DNA of 64,000 bases from Nostoc edaphicum CCNP1411 (GTDB lineage: Bacteria > Cyanobacteriota > Cyanobacteriia > Cyanobacteriales > Nostocaceae). The DNA lies in the NCBI RefSeq assembly GCF_014023275.1, contig NZ_CP054698.1, positions 7,525,001-7,589,000 on the forward strand. The letters are read 5' to 3'. Of the stretch, positions 9,365-18,119 are shown in pieces (position 1 is the stretch's first letter; each line of letters starts with the position of its first letter). A program made the position numbers and the translations under genes. Below the pieces are notes generated by a model. The model had not been told where the DNA came from. It was given only the letters and a program-made list of their open reading frames with translations, and ran no database searches.

Positions 9365-10564
9365 TCACCACTGTCCTGAATTATCTTCTTGTTGCAAACC
9401 AATTAACTGTCGCCGCTTCCAAGCATAGTGAAGAATATTAATCCCTAATTCCTGAGCTGTACGAATAGTCAATCTGGGTAAACTCAAATCTCTATCCAGT
9501 CCCCAAGCAGTTGCTAAATCTCCAATTGCTAAAATAATTCCTCCACCGATTAACAGTTTAATTTGCTGTTGATTAACCATTGGCAAGGCAGCAAATAAGA
9601 ACGGTTTTGTCCTTAAAGGATGACTGCGTTGCAATTCTTCTAAAGGTCTTAAAGGACTTTCTAATTGTTGTGCTAAGGCTTGAGTACTCTCAATGAGAGG
9701 ATTAGCATTTGTTGGTGCATCAACTAAAAGAACACCACCTAAATTTAAGTAATTTCTGAGGGATTCAAATTCGAGACTATTTAAAGATATGGCTTGTCCA
9801 CCTGTTAGATAAAGTATGTCAAAGTCTTGGATATTTTCTGCTAAAGAAACCTGACCTGGTTCATCAGCCCCTCGCAAACTTGGGTATAGGGGTTCCACTG
9901 CTTGTAATAAATACGAAAGGCTGAAAAAATTACGCGCACATTCAGGATCGCTATGAGTCGCCTGCGCCATACAAACAAGTGCTTGGGGACGCATTTGTGC
10001 CTGACGGCGATAACGTAAATCAATATTGTTATATCCAGGAAAGAAAGCATCCGCAGGTTGGGTAATGTCAGTATGTCCTGGTTGCAGAAGTATCCGACAT
10101 ATTTCTATTTCTGAACTGGCTGGTGTAGAGTTTCTTTGGTCAATTCGATAAGTTTCTTGAACAATATCTCTTTGCTGTCCGCGTCGCAATTCATCAGGAT
10201 CTACATAGCTAACTACTAAGTAGATCATGAGCGGTTCAGAACTTACTACTTCTATATCAATGGGAAAATCATAAGAAGTCGGTACAACAATTAGATTACC
10301 TGCTAAATCAATTGCAATACCAGGTTGAATTTGCACCCAACGTCCATCTCGATATCTCGCTTCAACTTGGCTTGGGGCAGTCACATCTCGCACGCCCAAA
10401 CCACAGACAATTCCCGGTTGGTTTAAACTTTGATATTGAGCATTTTGCCGATTCCGGTGATATTCATGGGCTGTGCGCCAGCGTTCTGCATTGATTAGTA
10501 ACCCGTCTGCGGCTTGCAAGCGTTCAAAAGATTTAATTGGTGGAGGTGGGAAAGGATGAGACAT
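9365..10564 (-). CDS. DUF4159-type protein, last gene of the eCIS operon
   Basis: A 399-residue protein with no clear enzyme signature. The N-terminal half (about 1-190) is a beta-rich region beginning with a proline-rich stretch. The C-terminal half (about 195-390) resembles DUF4159, a Rossmann/ThuA-like fold: FDILYLTGGQAI, then FESLRNYLNLGGVLLVDAP, then HPLRTKPF. It is the promoter-distal gene of the contractile injection cluster, 59 bp after the tail-protein-I gene. Similar proteins accompany cyanobacterial injection-system clusters, so a structural or assembly role is an inference from position. No signal peptide or membrane segment was seen. Confidence 0.6.
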   Translation of the reverse strand: MSHPFPPPPIKSFERLQAADGLLINAERWRTAHEYHRNRQNAQYQSLNQPGIVCGLGVRDVTAPSQVEARYRDGRWVQIQPGIAIDLAGNLIVVPTSYDFPIDIEVVSSEPLMIYLVVSYVDPDELRRGQQRDIVQETYRIDQRNSTPASSEIEICRILLQPGHTDITQPADAFFPGYNNIDLRYRRQAQMRPQALVCMAQATHSDPECARNFFSLSYLLQAVEPLYPSLRGADEPGQVSLAENIQDFDILYLTGGQAISLNSLEFESLRNYLNLGGVLLVDAPTNANPLIESTQALAQQLESPLRPLEELQRSHPLRTKPFLFAALPMVNQQQIKLLIGGGIILAIGDLATAWGLDRDLSLPRLTIRTAQELGINILHYAWKRRQLIGLQQEDNSGQW

Positions 10565-10623
10565 AGTAATTTTAGATTTTGAATTTTAGATTTTGGATTA
10601 AATGTTACTTTATTATGAATTAT

Positions 10624-11655
10624 TTAATTAGAGGGATTTTCGATAGATAATTCATAGGTGCAAAAAGCGGGTTTTTCTTGCTCTATAATTCTTTGGATAA
10701 GTTCTTCGTTGATGATGCCACTAGAAATGTTGGAACGCAAACGCACTATAAAATGATATGGTTGTCCACCTGCTAAAACGGCATTTCCTAATTGGGCATC
10801 TCCTATAATAAAACTTGGGCCAAAAGGTTCTGTAATACTAATATGTTTATCGGCTTCATTAGGTAAATGTTCGTCTAGCGGCAAACCAGTATAAAGATGT
10901 AAATAGAGACGCAATCCTTTACGAGTTCCCCGCCAGCGATAAAGTTCTACAGCCCGGCGAATTAAACGTCGCTGTTGTTGGAGATCCCAAACTGAATCTA
11001 CTTGCCAAGCAACCCAATGAGCCATAAATGGTAGTAGTGCTTGCGGTGCTGTCAAGGGATCGAGGTTTGCCCACATGACATTGTAACTATTAACTATTGG
11101 TTGAAAAGCTTGCTCAAATATCTTCATGAAGCGACCAATAAAATCCACTTCCCGATACAAAATTGGCAAGAATTCCATGTAGGCAGTGTAGGGACGGATG
11201 TATAAATCGAAATATTCGCTTCTTTCGATTTGTTCGTTGTCCGTGCCTGGGTCTATATGTAGAGTAATTAGGCTGCGAAAATTGAGTGTTAGTTTGTCTT
11301 TTTTTCCAGGGGAAATTGCTTCCTGGTCTTCAAAAAATGTGTCGGGAATTGAGAAGTAGAGAACAGCGTCCATTTGTCCACGAGGCGGTATCTCACTGCC
11401 TTCTGTACCAATCTGACACCACTGAGATGGAAAGTTTCCTTCAACGCTTAAGCTTACCCGCAAAGGACGTTGTTCTAAGTTTTGCACTTGCACAATCATC
11501 TCGCTGGGATGTCCAGGATGCAAGAGCAAACTACGTCCAGCTACATCGATATTTTCTGCATTTGCAAATGCTAAACCTGCCACAGGTAAAGCTTCAGGAA
11601 TTTGCATCGGCGTTAATTGAATGCTTACAGCTGGACTAGAGCGACTTTGAACCAT
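10624..11655 (-). CDS. phage tail protein I-like baseplate wedge (Afp12/Cis12 type)
   Basis: A 343-residue baseplate component. The N-terminal 140 residues look like an Ig/COG1470-like beta domain (LLLHPGHPSEMIVQVQNLEQ). The C-terminal part (about 150-340) matches the phage tail protein domain of P2 gpI type: YLPILYRE-like FLPILYREVDFIGRFMKIFE, the tryptophan-rich MAHWVAWQVDSVWDLQQQRR and YRWRGTRKGLRLYL. In eCIS/T4 logic it pairs with baseplate J to form the wedge around the spike. It lies between the J-like gene (121 bp upstream, separated by a heptamer array) and the DUF4159 gene. Confidence 0.8.
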   Translation of the reverse strand: MVQSRSSPAVSIQLTPMQIPEALPVAGLAFANAENIDVAGRSLLLHPGHPSEMIVQVQNLEQRPLRVSLSVEGNFPSQWCQIGTEGSEIPPRGQMDAVLYFSIPDTFFEDQEAISPGKKDKLTLNFRSLITLHIDPGTDNEQIERSEYFDLYIRPYTAYMEFLPILYREVDFIGRFMKIFEQAFQPIVNSYNVMWANLDPLTAPQALLPFMAHWVAWQVDSVWDLQQQRRLIRRAVELYRWRGTRKGLRLYLHLYTGLPLDEHLPNEADKHISITEPFGPSFIIGDAQLGNAVLAGGQPYHFIVRLRSNISSGIINEELIQRIIEQEKPAFCTYELSIENPSN

Positions 11656-11662
11656 AGGATTG

Positions 11663-11742
11663 AGAATGGGGAATGGGGAATGGGGAATGGGGAATGGGGA
11701 ATTGAGAATGGGGAATGGGGAATGGGGAATTGGGAATTGGGG
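11663..11742. repeat. heptanucleotide tandem repeat (GGGGAAT)n between eCIS genes
   Basis: About ten imperfect copies of a 7-bp unit (ggggaat, with gaattga variants) fill the 121-bp gap between the tail-protein-I and baseplate-J genes. Short tandem heptamers of this kind are characteristic of Nostoc-type genomes. Confidence 0.85.
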
Positions 11743-11776
11743 CGAGAATAACTACTGACAAATGACAAATGACAAA

Positions 11777-13975
11777 TTACGAATTACGAATTATTTGGAT
11801 GTCGTGATTTGAACGCAGATTTGTATCAGCCCAAGAACATATCAAACCTTCTGATCCCGGATCAATCAACTGTTCTGGGGATGGTTGTCGTCGCCAATTT
11901 TCTCCTTGCTTGCGGATGGGAAATAGCAAAACAGGGCCTAAATGACGCACGCCTGGGGTTTGTTGCAGTAATGCCACAATATCTGATGTATAAACTGGTC
12001 GTCCAAATGGCCAACCTTTGCCGTCGATTCCTCCAGTTAAGGGATTTAAATATTTATACAGCGATCGCCTTAAATTCCGACGAATTTCTTCGCTGGCAAA
12101 AGGATTATTGTATGCTGGCTCTAAAGCAACTTCTGTCTGTACAGAAACACCTACGTAATTCGGCTCTTGTAACTCTACTTGTACCCCTAATAAGCGTCTT
12201 TCATCTAAGTAACTCAAAATTTGCTCTTGCAGGGCATTACTGAGGGCAAATTCTTCTGGTGTCATCCCATCGCCTTGAGCGATCGCATCTGTATTTGCAT
12301 AAGGTACTACCAGTAAACTAACTATACCAGCTTGTCTCCGAGAATTTGCTGGCAAGCAACGGACGCGAGCGATCGCACCAGCACCCGCCTGTTGAGTTAA
12401 AACTTCAAAATCTTCAGCGGTGACGGCGCGATCGCGCGTGCGGAGGATGCGGGGAGCCTTCATCACAGCTTGTTCTAGTGACTCTGCATCCGCTCCATTG
12501 ATTGCAGGTACACGATTGACCACACTAGCAATATATGGATATGCAGATTTCAAAAACTGGATTGCCCCAGTTTGAACATTACCTTCTCTACCACCGCCTG
12601 TACGATAAGTAACCATTCTAATTTCTGAACCACGGGGAGGAATCGCCCCATATTGGTGTTCTGACTGGTTATTTTCCAGAACTTGTACAGATGTGTTATC
12701 TAGCGATGGTTCTTGAATCCGCGTTCTTACCTGTGTTTGTTGTTTAAGTTGGCTAGGTTCTCGAATCAGTGGCCCAAATTGGATTGTACCCGTGATTGAA
12801 TCGATGGTGTAATGAAAATTATGCGGCCCAGAATCAGCAAAATCTCTCACCTCAGTCCACTTTTGAGGCAAACCACCAGCCGGAGTAACTAAAATATACT
12901 CATTTTCTCGGCGTTCTAAAATTGGTGCTGTTTGTAACTGGAAACTCTGACCAGGTGTACCATCACTAATTCCTAATCGCTCATCTTGAATCAGCGTACT
13001 GTGGCTAGCCCTAACAGTACCACCAATTGACTGCACTGCTAAACCAATAATCCTTGGCGGACGATTGTAACCAGTTTCATTGGCTTCAGTGGAAACAAAG
13101 CTACAGCGCAACCAGCGACCTCGATAAGAGGTAAAATTAGCCACAGGCCAAATCTGCGGTAGATGCAAACGTACCTCTGCACCTTGAGACGGGTTTCCAC
13201 CCTGTTGAGCAATTTCATAAAAACTAAACCCGCGAGTTTTATCATCTGACTCTTGCAATAAAACTGGCTGCCAATTTTCTCCATCCCAGGCTTCCCACTT
13301 GCGGGGTGGTTGATTGGGGTTAATCCCAGCAGGAGTAGCCGCAGCTCCCTGGAAAATAATTTCTAAAACGTTAGCGTCTAAAGGATCATCAGAATTAATT
13401 GCTAAATAAAAGCAGTTACCAGGCTGGGGTTCCTCTTCAAAAATCGGTTGTTCATTACCTGTCCAGAAACCGTTAGATTGACGAGTCCATGAAGTTGTGA
13501 CTCTTTCGCGCAGAGATTGGGGAATATCTTCGGTAGTTTGGGCAGTTAAGAAATGTTGGATGCGGGGTTTGCCGATAATTAAAGGAGAATCTGTGCTGAA
13601 GGTAATCGCTTCTGTGGTTTCAGTGCGGATAGTTGAGGCTTCCAATCCTGCTGGAATCGTGTAGGCTTCAGGTAGTGCAGCGCTTAAATAAAAAGTTAAT
13701 TCCGTGCGGGCTGGGGCGGGAGGCTGGAGACGGATACCCAGTAATTCGAGGAAAGCAACATAATTTTTTCGGGGTACTTGGTTGAATCTGAGCAACATTT
13801 GGTCAGTTAACCAAGCAAACAACTCAATTAGCGTAATTCCTGGGTCGCTGAGGTTGTGGTCTGTCCATTCTGGACAGTACCGAGGAATACGCATGATACA
13901 TTCTTGCACCAAATCATCAAAGGCGCGATCGTCTAAATTGGAAGAAGGTAATTTCGGTAAAAAGTCAAAGTTCAT
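11777..13975 (-). CDS. baseplate J-like protein (Afp11/Cis11, T4 gp6 type)
   Basis: A 732-residue putative baseplate assembly protein. The N-terminus contains the typical DDLVQECIMRIPRYCPEWTDHN-like opening and GITLIELFAWLTDQMLLRFNQVP (about residues 46-70). The C-terminal half holds the baseplate J domain (about 440-700), including APRILRTRDRAVTAEDFEVL near 505 and YKYLNPLTGGIDGKGWPFGR near 660. It forms the wedge ring that triggers sheath contraction in related machines. The start ATG at 13975 abuts a 102-bp inverted-repeat insertion that separates it from the gp25-like gene. Confidence 0.88.
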   Translation of the reverse strand: MNFDFLPKLPSSNLDDRAFDDLVQECIMRIPRYCPEWTDHNLSDPGITLIELFAWLTDQMLLRFNQVPRKNYVAFLELLGIRLQPPAPARTELTFYLSAALPEAYTIPAGLEASTIRTETTEAITFSTDSPLIIGKPRIQHFLTAQTTEDIPQSLRERVTTSWTRQSNGFWTGNEQPIFEEEPQPGNCFYLAINSDDPLDANVLEIIFQGAAATPAGINPNQPPRKWEAWDGENWQPVLLQESDDKTRGFSFYEIAQQGGNPSQGAEVRLHLPQIWPVANFTSYRGRWLRCSFVSTEANETGYNRPPRIIGLAVQSIGGTVRASHSTLIQDERLGISDGTPGQSFQLQTAPILERRENEYILVTPAGGLPQKWTEVRDFADSGPHNFHYTIDSITGTIQFGPLIREPSQLKQQTQVRTRIQEPSLDNTSVQVLENNQSEHQYGAIPPRGSEIRMVTYRTGGGREGNVQTGAIQFLKSAYPYIASVVNRVPAINGADAESLEQAVMKAPRILRTRDRAVTAEDFEVLTQQAGAGAIARVRCLPANSRRQAGIVSLLVVPYANTDAIAQGDGMTPEEFALSNALQEQILSYLDERRLLGVQVELQEPNYVGVSVQTEVALEPAYNNPFASEEIRRNLRRSLYKYLNPLTGGIDGKGWPFGRPVYTSDIVALLQQTPGVRHLGPVLLFPIRKQGENWRRQPSPEQLIDPGSEGLICSWADTNLRSNHDIQIIRNS

Positions 13976-14076
13976 ACCAATTTAAAATAAATAATGTGAC
14001 AGATACAAGCCTAGAAACCCAGATGAAATTTAGCTTCTCAATTTTTAATTTTTAATTCTTAATTCTTAATTGGTAT
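13975..14076. repeat. 102-bp inverted-repeat insertion between two eCIS genes
   Basis: ATACCAATTT at the baseplate-J start side is matched by TTAATTGGTAT-type sequence at the gp25 stop side (10-bp ends). The element fills the intercistronic gap exactly, from start codon to stop codon. Internal tracts are AT-rich (atttttaatttttaattct). The motif taatgtgacagata is shared with the element at 3103. Confidence 0.5.
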
Positions 14077-14498
14077 CACGATTCCTCCCCAGCTGAAACC
14101 AAATAATAAGGATAAACAAAACTATAAATATCGGGGCCGTCTTTGAGTCGATAATTGATGATGATATCCACTCTGCCACGCACAGGGTCAGGATCGGTGA
14201 CAACTTCATCGATAGTAATGCGTGGTTCCCAAACTTCTAAAGCTTCCAAAACATAAAGACGGATTCGCAGTAGGGTATCGCTATTCATGGGTGCAAACGC
14301 CAGTTCCGACAAGCGCGAACCAAAGGTAGGCCGATAAACCCGCTCACCTACTCCCGTGCGGAGGATAATCCAAATAGATTCTTTAACTTTTTGATCTTCA
14401 CGGCTAAGTTGTATCCCACCTTGCACACTTAAATGCAGTGGATAAGCCCAACCTGTTCCCAAATAGGCTCGATCGCGACCATAAACCATATCTGGCAC
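14076..14498 (-). CDS. gp25-like baseplate protein (Afp9/Cis9)
   Basis: A 140-residue protein of the T4 gp25/lysozyme-like baseplate family. The diagnostic core runs LSVQGGIQLS, then IWIILRTGVGERVYRPTFGSRL, ELAFAPMNSDT and a C-terminal beta segment IDIIINYRL-like (VDIIINYRLKD). It links the spike hub to the wedge in contractile machines. ATG 14498 is taken; an internal ATG at 14489 (MVYGRD) is an alternative. Confidence 0.85.
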   Translation of the reverse strand: MPDMVYGRDRAYLGTGWAYPLHLSVQGGIQLSREDQKVKESIWIILRTGVGERVYRPTFGSRLSELAFAPMNSDTLLRIRLYVLEALEVWEPRITIDEVVTDPDPVRGRVDIIINYRLKDGPDIYSFVYPYYLVSAGEES

Positions 14499-14579
14499 TT
14501 AGACAGCTGTTACATGGATATCTTCAAAGATATCGGCACAGATGGTTTAAGCCTATTCGCCAAAGGTCGAGGATGAAGC

Positions 14580-14630
14580 GGGGGGCAGGGAGCAGGGAGC
14601 AGGGAGCAGGGGGCAGGGGGCAGGGAGATG
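14580..14630. repeat. heptanucleotide tandem repeat (GCAGGGA/GCAGGGG)n
   Basis: Seven or so copies of gcaggga/gcagggg lie directly on one side of the four-helix-bundle gene. A shorter related cctgcctcctgcctctcc tract sits at its other side (about 15029-15046). Confidence 0.85.
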
Positions 14631-14638
14631 ATGGATAA

Positions 14639-15049
14639 TTAGCGTTTTATGAGCCAGGGGGATGGATTGTTGATTATGATTACTAGAATGCCTAAAACTC
14701 GGTTGTAATTTCCATAAAGTTCTCTACCTGTATCAACATCTAAATAACTACACTTGACAGCAAATTTCAACCAAGTCTGAGTCTCTGCTGCCTCTGCTTC
14801 CGAATCATTTAACTTAGCTACAAAAGCAGCTTCATATCGACGTTTTCTCCATGCTTCCGCCAGATTTGCACATACAGAACGTGACGATCTACGAATTTGG
14901 TCGGTCAACGAATATCTCTCTTCTACAGGAAACTTCTTGGATAGTTCAAATATTTTCATGGCTGTATCAAATGCCATTTTGTATACTTCCAAGTCTTCAT
15001 GACTTTTAATTGGTTCTTTTTCCATTCCCCCTGCCTCCTGCCTCTCCAA
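14639..15049 (-). CDS. four-helix-bundle (S23 / 23S rRNA intervening-sequence type) protein, inserted in the eCIS operon
   Basis: A protein of up to 136 residues from the family first found in rRNA intervening sequences and related to Avd of diversity-generating retroelements. Signature: SHEDLEVYKMAFDTAMKIF, RYSLTDQIRRSSRSVCANLAE, then EAAETQTWLKFAVKC. It is all-helical, basic, and of unknown biochemical role, probably binding nucleic acid. The first eight residues (MERQEAGG) are encoded by the heptamer repeat; the internal Met at 15025 (MEKEPIKS) is a more natural start. The gene separates the PAAR and gp25 genes, which are normally close, and is bordered by heptamer repeats, so it is probably a later insertion rather than a machine component. 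Confidence 0.8.
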   Translation of the reverse strand: MERQEAGGMEKEPIKSHEDLEVYKMAFDTAMKIFELSKKFPVEERYSLTDQIRRSSRSVCANLAEAWRKRRYEAAFVAKLNDSEAEAAETQTWLKFAVKCSYLDVDTGRELYGNYNRVLGILVIIINNPSPWLIKR

Positions 15050-15547
15050 TCAGCCGCCAATCAAAACAGTGGGATTACCTTTGATAATTTTATTCGGTGG
15101 CCCTAATGCTTCTAAAATAGTGTCGCCCATCCGAGAGGCAGGTAGATTGTTAATCAGCACAGTCTGACTACCATCAATCACAACCCCAGGGCCGTGAGGA
15201 GGGACAGGCAAGGGTGTCGCGCAATTATGAATATCAGCACCTGCTGCTGCTGCTGCGATCGCACTACCCATAGTAGAAGCTGCCGTTGTCTTTGCAGTTT
15301 GTTCGGCGGCTAAGGCAGCAGGTGCCCCTGGTGTACCAGCCGCCGCTAAAGTAGCAGCCTCAGCCGCTTTGATAGCTATATCAGAAGATGTTTTAGCAGA
15401 CTGCAAACCTGGTACTGCTGCTGCAAGTACGCCCCGCCACGCAGGTAAAGACCCAATCAACACATTGGGACTACCCGGCCCTCCTGTTAAAACTGGGGGT
15501 AAAGGGTGCGCCACATTGTCGGTAATTCTTGCTGCTGGTCTACCCAT
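15050..15547 (-). CDS. PAAR-domain spike-tip protein (Afp10/Cis10)
   Basis: A 165-residue PAAR protein that caps the VgrG-like spike. Start ATG 15547 has AGGAGG five bases upstream; an in-frame GTG precedes it. The PAAR fold is split by a long Ala-rich insert: MGRPAARITDNVAHPLPP at the start, an Ala/Thr-rich helix (about 48-102), then HNCATPLPVPPHGPGVV, GSQTVLINNLPASRMGD and GNPTVLIGG at the end. Such inserts are usual in the injection-system type. It lies 29 bp after the VgrG-like gene. Confidence 0.85.
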   Translation of the reverse strand: MGRPAARITDNVAHPLPPVLTGGPGSPNVLIGSLPAWRGVLAAAVPGLQSAKTSSDIAIKAAEAATLAAAGTPGAPAALAAEQTAKTTAASTMGSAIAAAAAGADIHNCATPLPVPPHGPGVVIDGSQTVLINNLPASRMGDTILEALGPPNKIIKGNPTVLIGG

Positions 15548-15576
15548 CACAACCTCCTATAATTACGAATTACGAA

Positions 15577-17310
15577 TTAATTAAGTCGAATCAACGCACC
15601 TTTGACTGTAATCGTACCGTTGGCTGAAATGTCTATATTTCCAGCAGCATCTAATGACATATTACCTGTTGATTTCACTGAAACAGATTTACCCATATCG
15701 TCCATTTTGATTTTATGGCCGCCCTTGGTTTCAATCTCTATGCACCTTTGACTGTCATTGAGATATATTTTGTGACCGTATTCAGTTTCTACGCGAATAC
15801 CTTTTTTACTACTTCCTTTATCTTCTTCAACAAACTGTAAAACATGACCTACACGAGTTTTAATGGTACGTAATCTTACACCACTTGTAACTGAATCCCT
15901 TACTTTTTCTGGTGGTGCATCCTTGCCATTCCATACCCCACCAATGACGTAGGGACGGTGGATATCGCCATGTTCAAAACCTACTAAAACTTCATCGTTC
16001 ACCTCTGGCAAACAGTCAAAACCTCTGTTAGGGCCTGCTCCCACAGCTACAACTCTCGCCCAGTCACTTGTATGATCTTCAGTGAGAGTGGGAAACTTGA
16101 CCTTTACTCTACCCCATGCCTCTGGGTCTTTGTTATCAGTCACAATCCCCACTAATAAAGTCTCAGATGGCTGTAGGCGTTTTTCTGGGGATAGAGTTGT
16201 GAATAAGTTACCAGAACGGAGTCCCCGCACGCTGAACTCAGTTTCATAAACGCGCTGACTGAAGAAATGGCGGGTTTCTGTAACATAATACTTACCACTA
16301 TAGCGATCGCCCATACCCTGAAGCTTAACAACTCGTCCAGGACGAATCTCAGGATTCCCTGATGCTTTGGCATCTGCATAAACAAATTCTCCTCCCAGTT
16401 CATCACACAAAGCCTGAGCCATTGTCTCTGCTTGTTTTTTGCTAGCAACTGGTTTATCAACAACAATCATTTTCGGTGACTTAAGATTGGAAAATGCATT
16501 ACTAGTACTACTTCCTAGCTGATTACCTGTCTCGGTTACTTGCTTCTCTTTCTTGGCTGTTCCGCTAATCAATTTTTTCTGGGTATAGTCCCAAGCACGC
16601 ACTTCCACAGAACTCACCTGTTCAGAACTGGTGACGCGAGTACTAAATTTACTAATATCAACTAGCCATTCTAGTGGTAAATCTCCCTGAGTTTTTGGCT
16701 TGCAAAAATTTAGTTTATCTTCTGTAATAAATAATTCAAAACCAATACGGGCAGCCCTTTCTCGCAAAAACTCCATATTAGTTTGATTTTCTTGGAATAC
16801 ATATTTATGAGCTTCGCCAGTTGGCTCTATATTGCCAGGTTTTATGCCTACTTCTTTAACTATTTTTTTAACGATATCGCTATCAGTTTCATTTAAAAAA
16901 GAACGATTATAGCGACCTCTGTGTAGACGATGGGAAATATCATAACCGCGAACAATGATATCAGCTTCCGATTTTTCATTGAAGTGAACTTCCATCGCTG
17001 TAATTTCGCCTTCTATCAGAACTTTTTCTACCTCATATTGAAAATTATTATCTTGAGTCGTACTCGAAGTAAAACCCAACTTTACTTTTTTGCCAATTTT
17101 AAACAACTGCTCATGTCGCCAAGCCCTGTTTTCTGAACGGTCAGATGTGGGAATATAGCTATTATGTATAACTAGCGTAAACATTGCTGGTAAATGAAGG
17201 CTTTCTTCTATTGTGATTTGCAACACATCCTTCATTAATTCAGGAGAAGCAGCTTGTCCTTCTATCTGGATTTTAGGTTCGCTTAGATAAAGGCTTTTTT
17301 TAGGAGGCAT
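15577..17310 (-). CDS. VgrG-like spike protein (Afp8/Cis8)
   Basis: A 577-residue spike. The N-terminal part (about 1-370) is a phage late-control D/gp27-like hub, with YDISHRLHRGRYNRSFLNET. A gp5-type OB domain follows (about 375-460; GIVTDNKDPEAWGRVKVKFP, GFEHGDIHRPYVIGGVWNG). The C-terminus is a short repetitive beta-helix (about 490-577; GHKIYLND, GHKIKMDD, GNMSLDA, GNIDISA, GTITVKG). No extra effector domain is fused at the end. The spike carries PAAR at its tip and is the centre of the baseplate. Confidence 0.9.
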   Translation of the reverse strand: MPPKKSLYLSEPKIQIEGQAASPELMKDVLQITIEESLHLPAMFTLVIHNSYIPTSDRSENRAWRHEQLFKIGKKVKLGFTSSTTQDNNFQYEVEKVLIEGEITAMEVHFNEKSEADIIVRGYDISHRLHRGRYNRSFLNETDSDIVKKIVKEVGIKPGNIEPTGEAHKYVFQENQTNMEFLRERAARIGFELFITEDKLNFCKPKTQGDLPLEWLVDISKFSTRVTSSEQVSSVEVRAWDYTQKKLISGTAKKEKQVTETGNQLGSSTSNAFSNLKSPKMIVVDKPVASKKQAETMAQALCDELGGEFVYADAKASGNPEIRPGRVVKLQGMGDRYSGKYYVTETRHFFSQRVYETEFSVRGLRSGNLFTTLSPEKRLQPSETLLVGIVTDNKDPEAWGRVKVKFPTLTEDHTSDWARVVAVGAGPNRGFDCLPEVNDEVLVGFEHGDIHRPYVIGGVWNGKDAPPEKVRDSVTSGVRLRTIKTRVGHVLQFVEEDKGSSKKGIRVETEYGHKIYLNDSQRCIEIETKGGHKIKMDDMGKSVSVKSTGNMSLDAAGNIDISANGTITVKGALIRLN

Positions 17311-17330
17311 AAGTAGTAATCTATTGAAGA

Positions 17331-17490
17331 AGAATGCAGAATGCAGAATTCAGAATTCAGAATCAAGACGCTCGTGACGCTCGTTCGCCCTTGGCGTGCT
17401 GTAGGCAAGACTCGCTAACGCTGTGCTGTGCTATCCGCCAGTCATACAGAATACCTTTCCTGTATTCTGACTCCTGACTCCTGAATTCTG
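17331..17490. repeat. foldback repeat with GAATTCAG arms in the eCIS operon
   Basis: The left arm gcagaattcagaattcagaa and the right arm ctgactcctgaattctg are complementary families. The core holds small palindromes (acgctcgtgacgctcgt, gctaacgctgtgctgtg). It occupies most of the 216-bp gap between the VgrG-like gene and the tube/adaptor gene and belongs with 1979-2178 and 53915-53974. Confidence 0.65.
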
Positions 17491-17526
17491 TTCGATAAAT
17501 TTAAAATGTTCAAACAATCCTAAAAT

Positions 17527-18081
17527 TTAAGTAGTTTTTCCCAGTTTGGAATTTGGCTGACGACTTGCGCCTTTAGAAGCAGATTCGCGTCCTCCAGGAA
17601 GGTTATTTTTATCTACTTCTTGTAATGCTATATCTACCAGCGCCCTGACTGGTGTGCCATCACTCAGAAACATATTTAATGTGTAAGTTAAACTCGTGAT
17701 TACACAATAAAAATACTCTGTTCCCCATGTCAATATGTAAACAGGTGGGCGTTTATCAGTCGTTCTATTAATAGTTTCTACTCCTTTTTTAATATTATCT
17801 ATATACTTCTTCATCACCGATTCTTTCGTTTCATAAGTATCATATAGTAACTGTTTGAGTGTAAATTTATAAGGCTCAACACCAGAAAAATTCACCTTCG
17901 GAAGTAAAGTAGTTCCTCTATTACCTTGCTTACTTTCCCACTTCACAGTTCGAGCAAAACTAATATCTGTAGGATTAAACATTAATTCAATATCTGGTGC
18001 TTCGCCGTTATAAGCTACAAGTTTGGCTTTCTCAAGTTGTGGTTGACGCTTTTGAATAACAATAATTGCAGGAGTTGCCAT
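17527..18081 (-). CDS. CIS tube/baseplate adaptor protein (Afp7/Cis7 N-terminal domain, no LysM)
   Basis: A 184-residue protein matching the N-terminal domain of the injection-system protein that joins the tube to the spike hub. It shows LVAYNGEAPDIELMFNPTDIS, VKWESKQGNRGTTLLPKVNF, PPVYILTWGTEYFYCVITSL and LFLSDGTPVRALVDIALQEV. Start ATG 18081 is chosen because GGAGA lies about ten bases upstream; an upstream in-frame start at 18126 would add 15 residues without homology. Homologues usually end in a LysM domain; here the protein stops with a short polar tail (GGRESASKGASRQ). Confidence 0.8.
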   Translation of the reverse strand: MATPAIIVIQKRQPQLEKAKLVAYNGEAPDIELMFNPTDISFARTVKWESKQGNRGTTLLPKVNFSGVEPYKFTLKQLLYDTYETKESVMKKYIDNIKKGVETINRTTDKRPPVYILTWGTEYFYCVITSLTYTLNMFLSDGTPVRALVDIALQEVDKNNLPGGRESASKGASRQPNSKLGKTT

Positions 18082-18119
18082 TTGAATATTTCTCCAAAAA
18101 CTAATTCTTAAATACAAAT

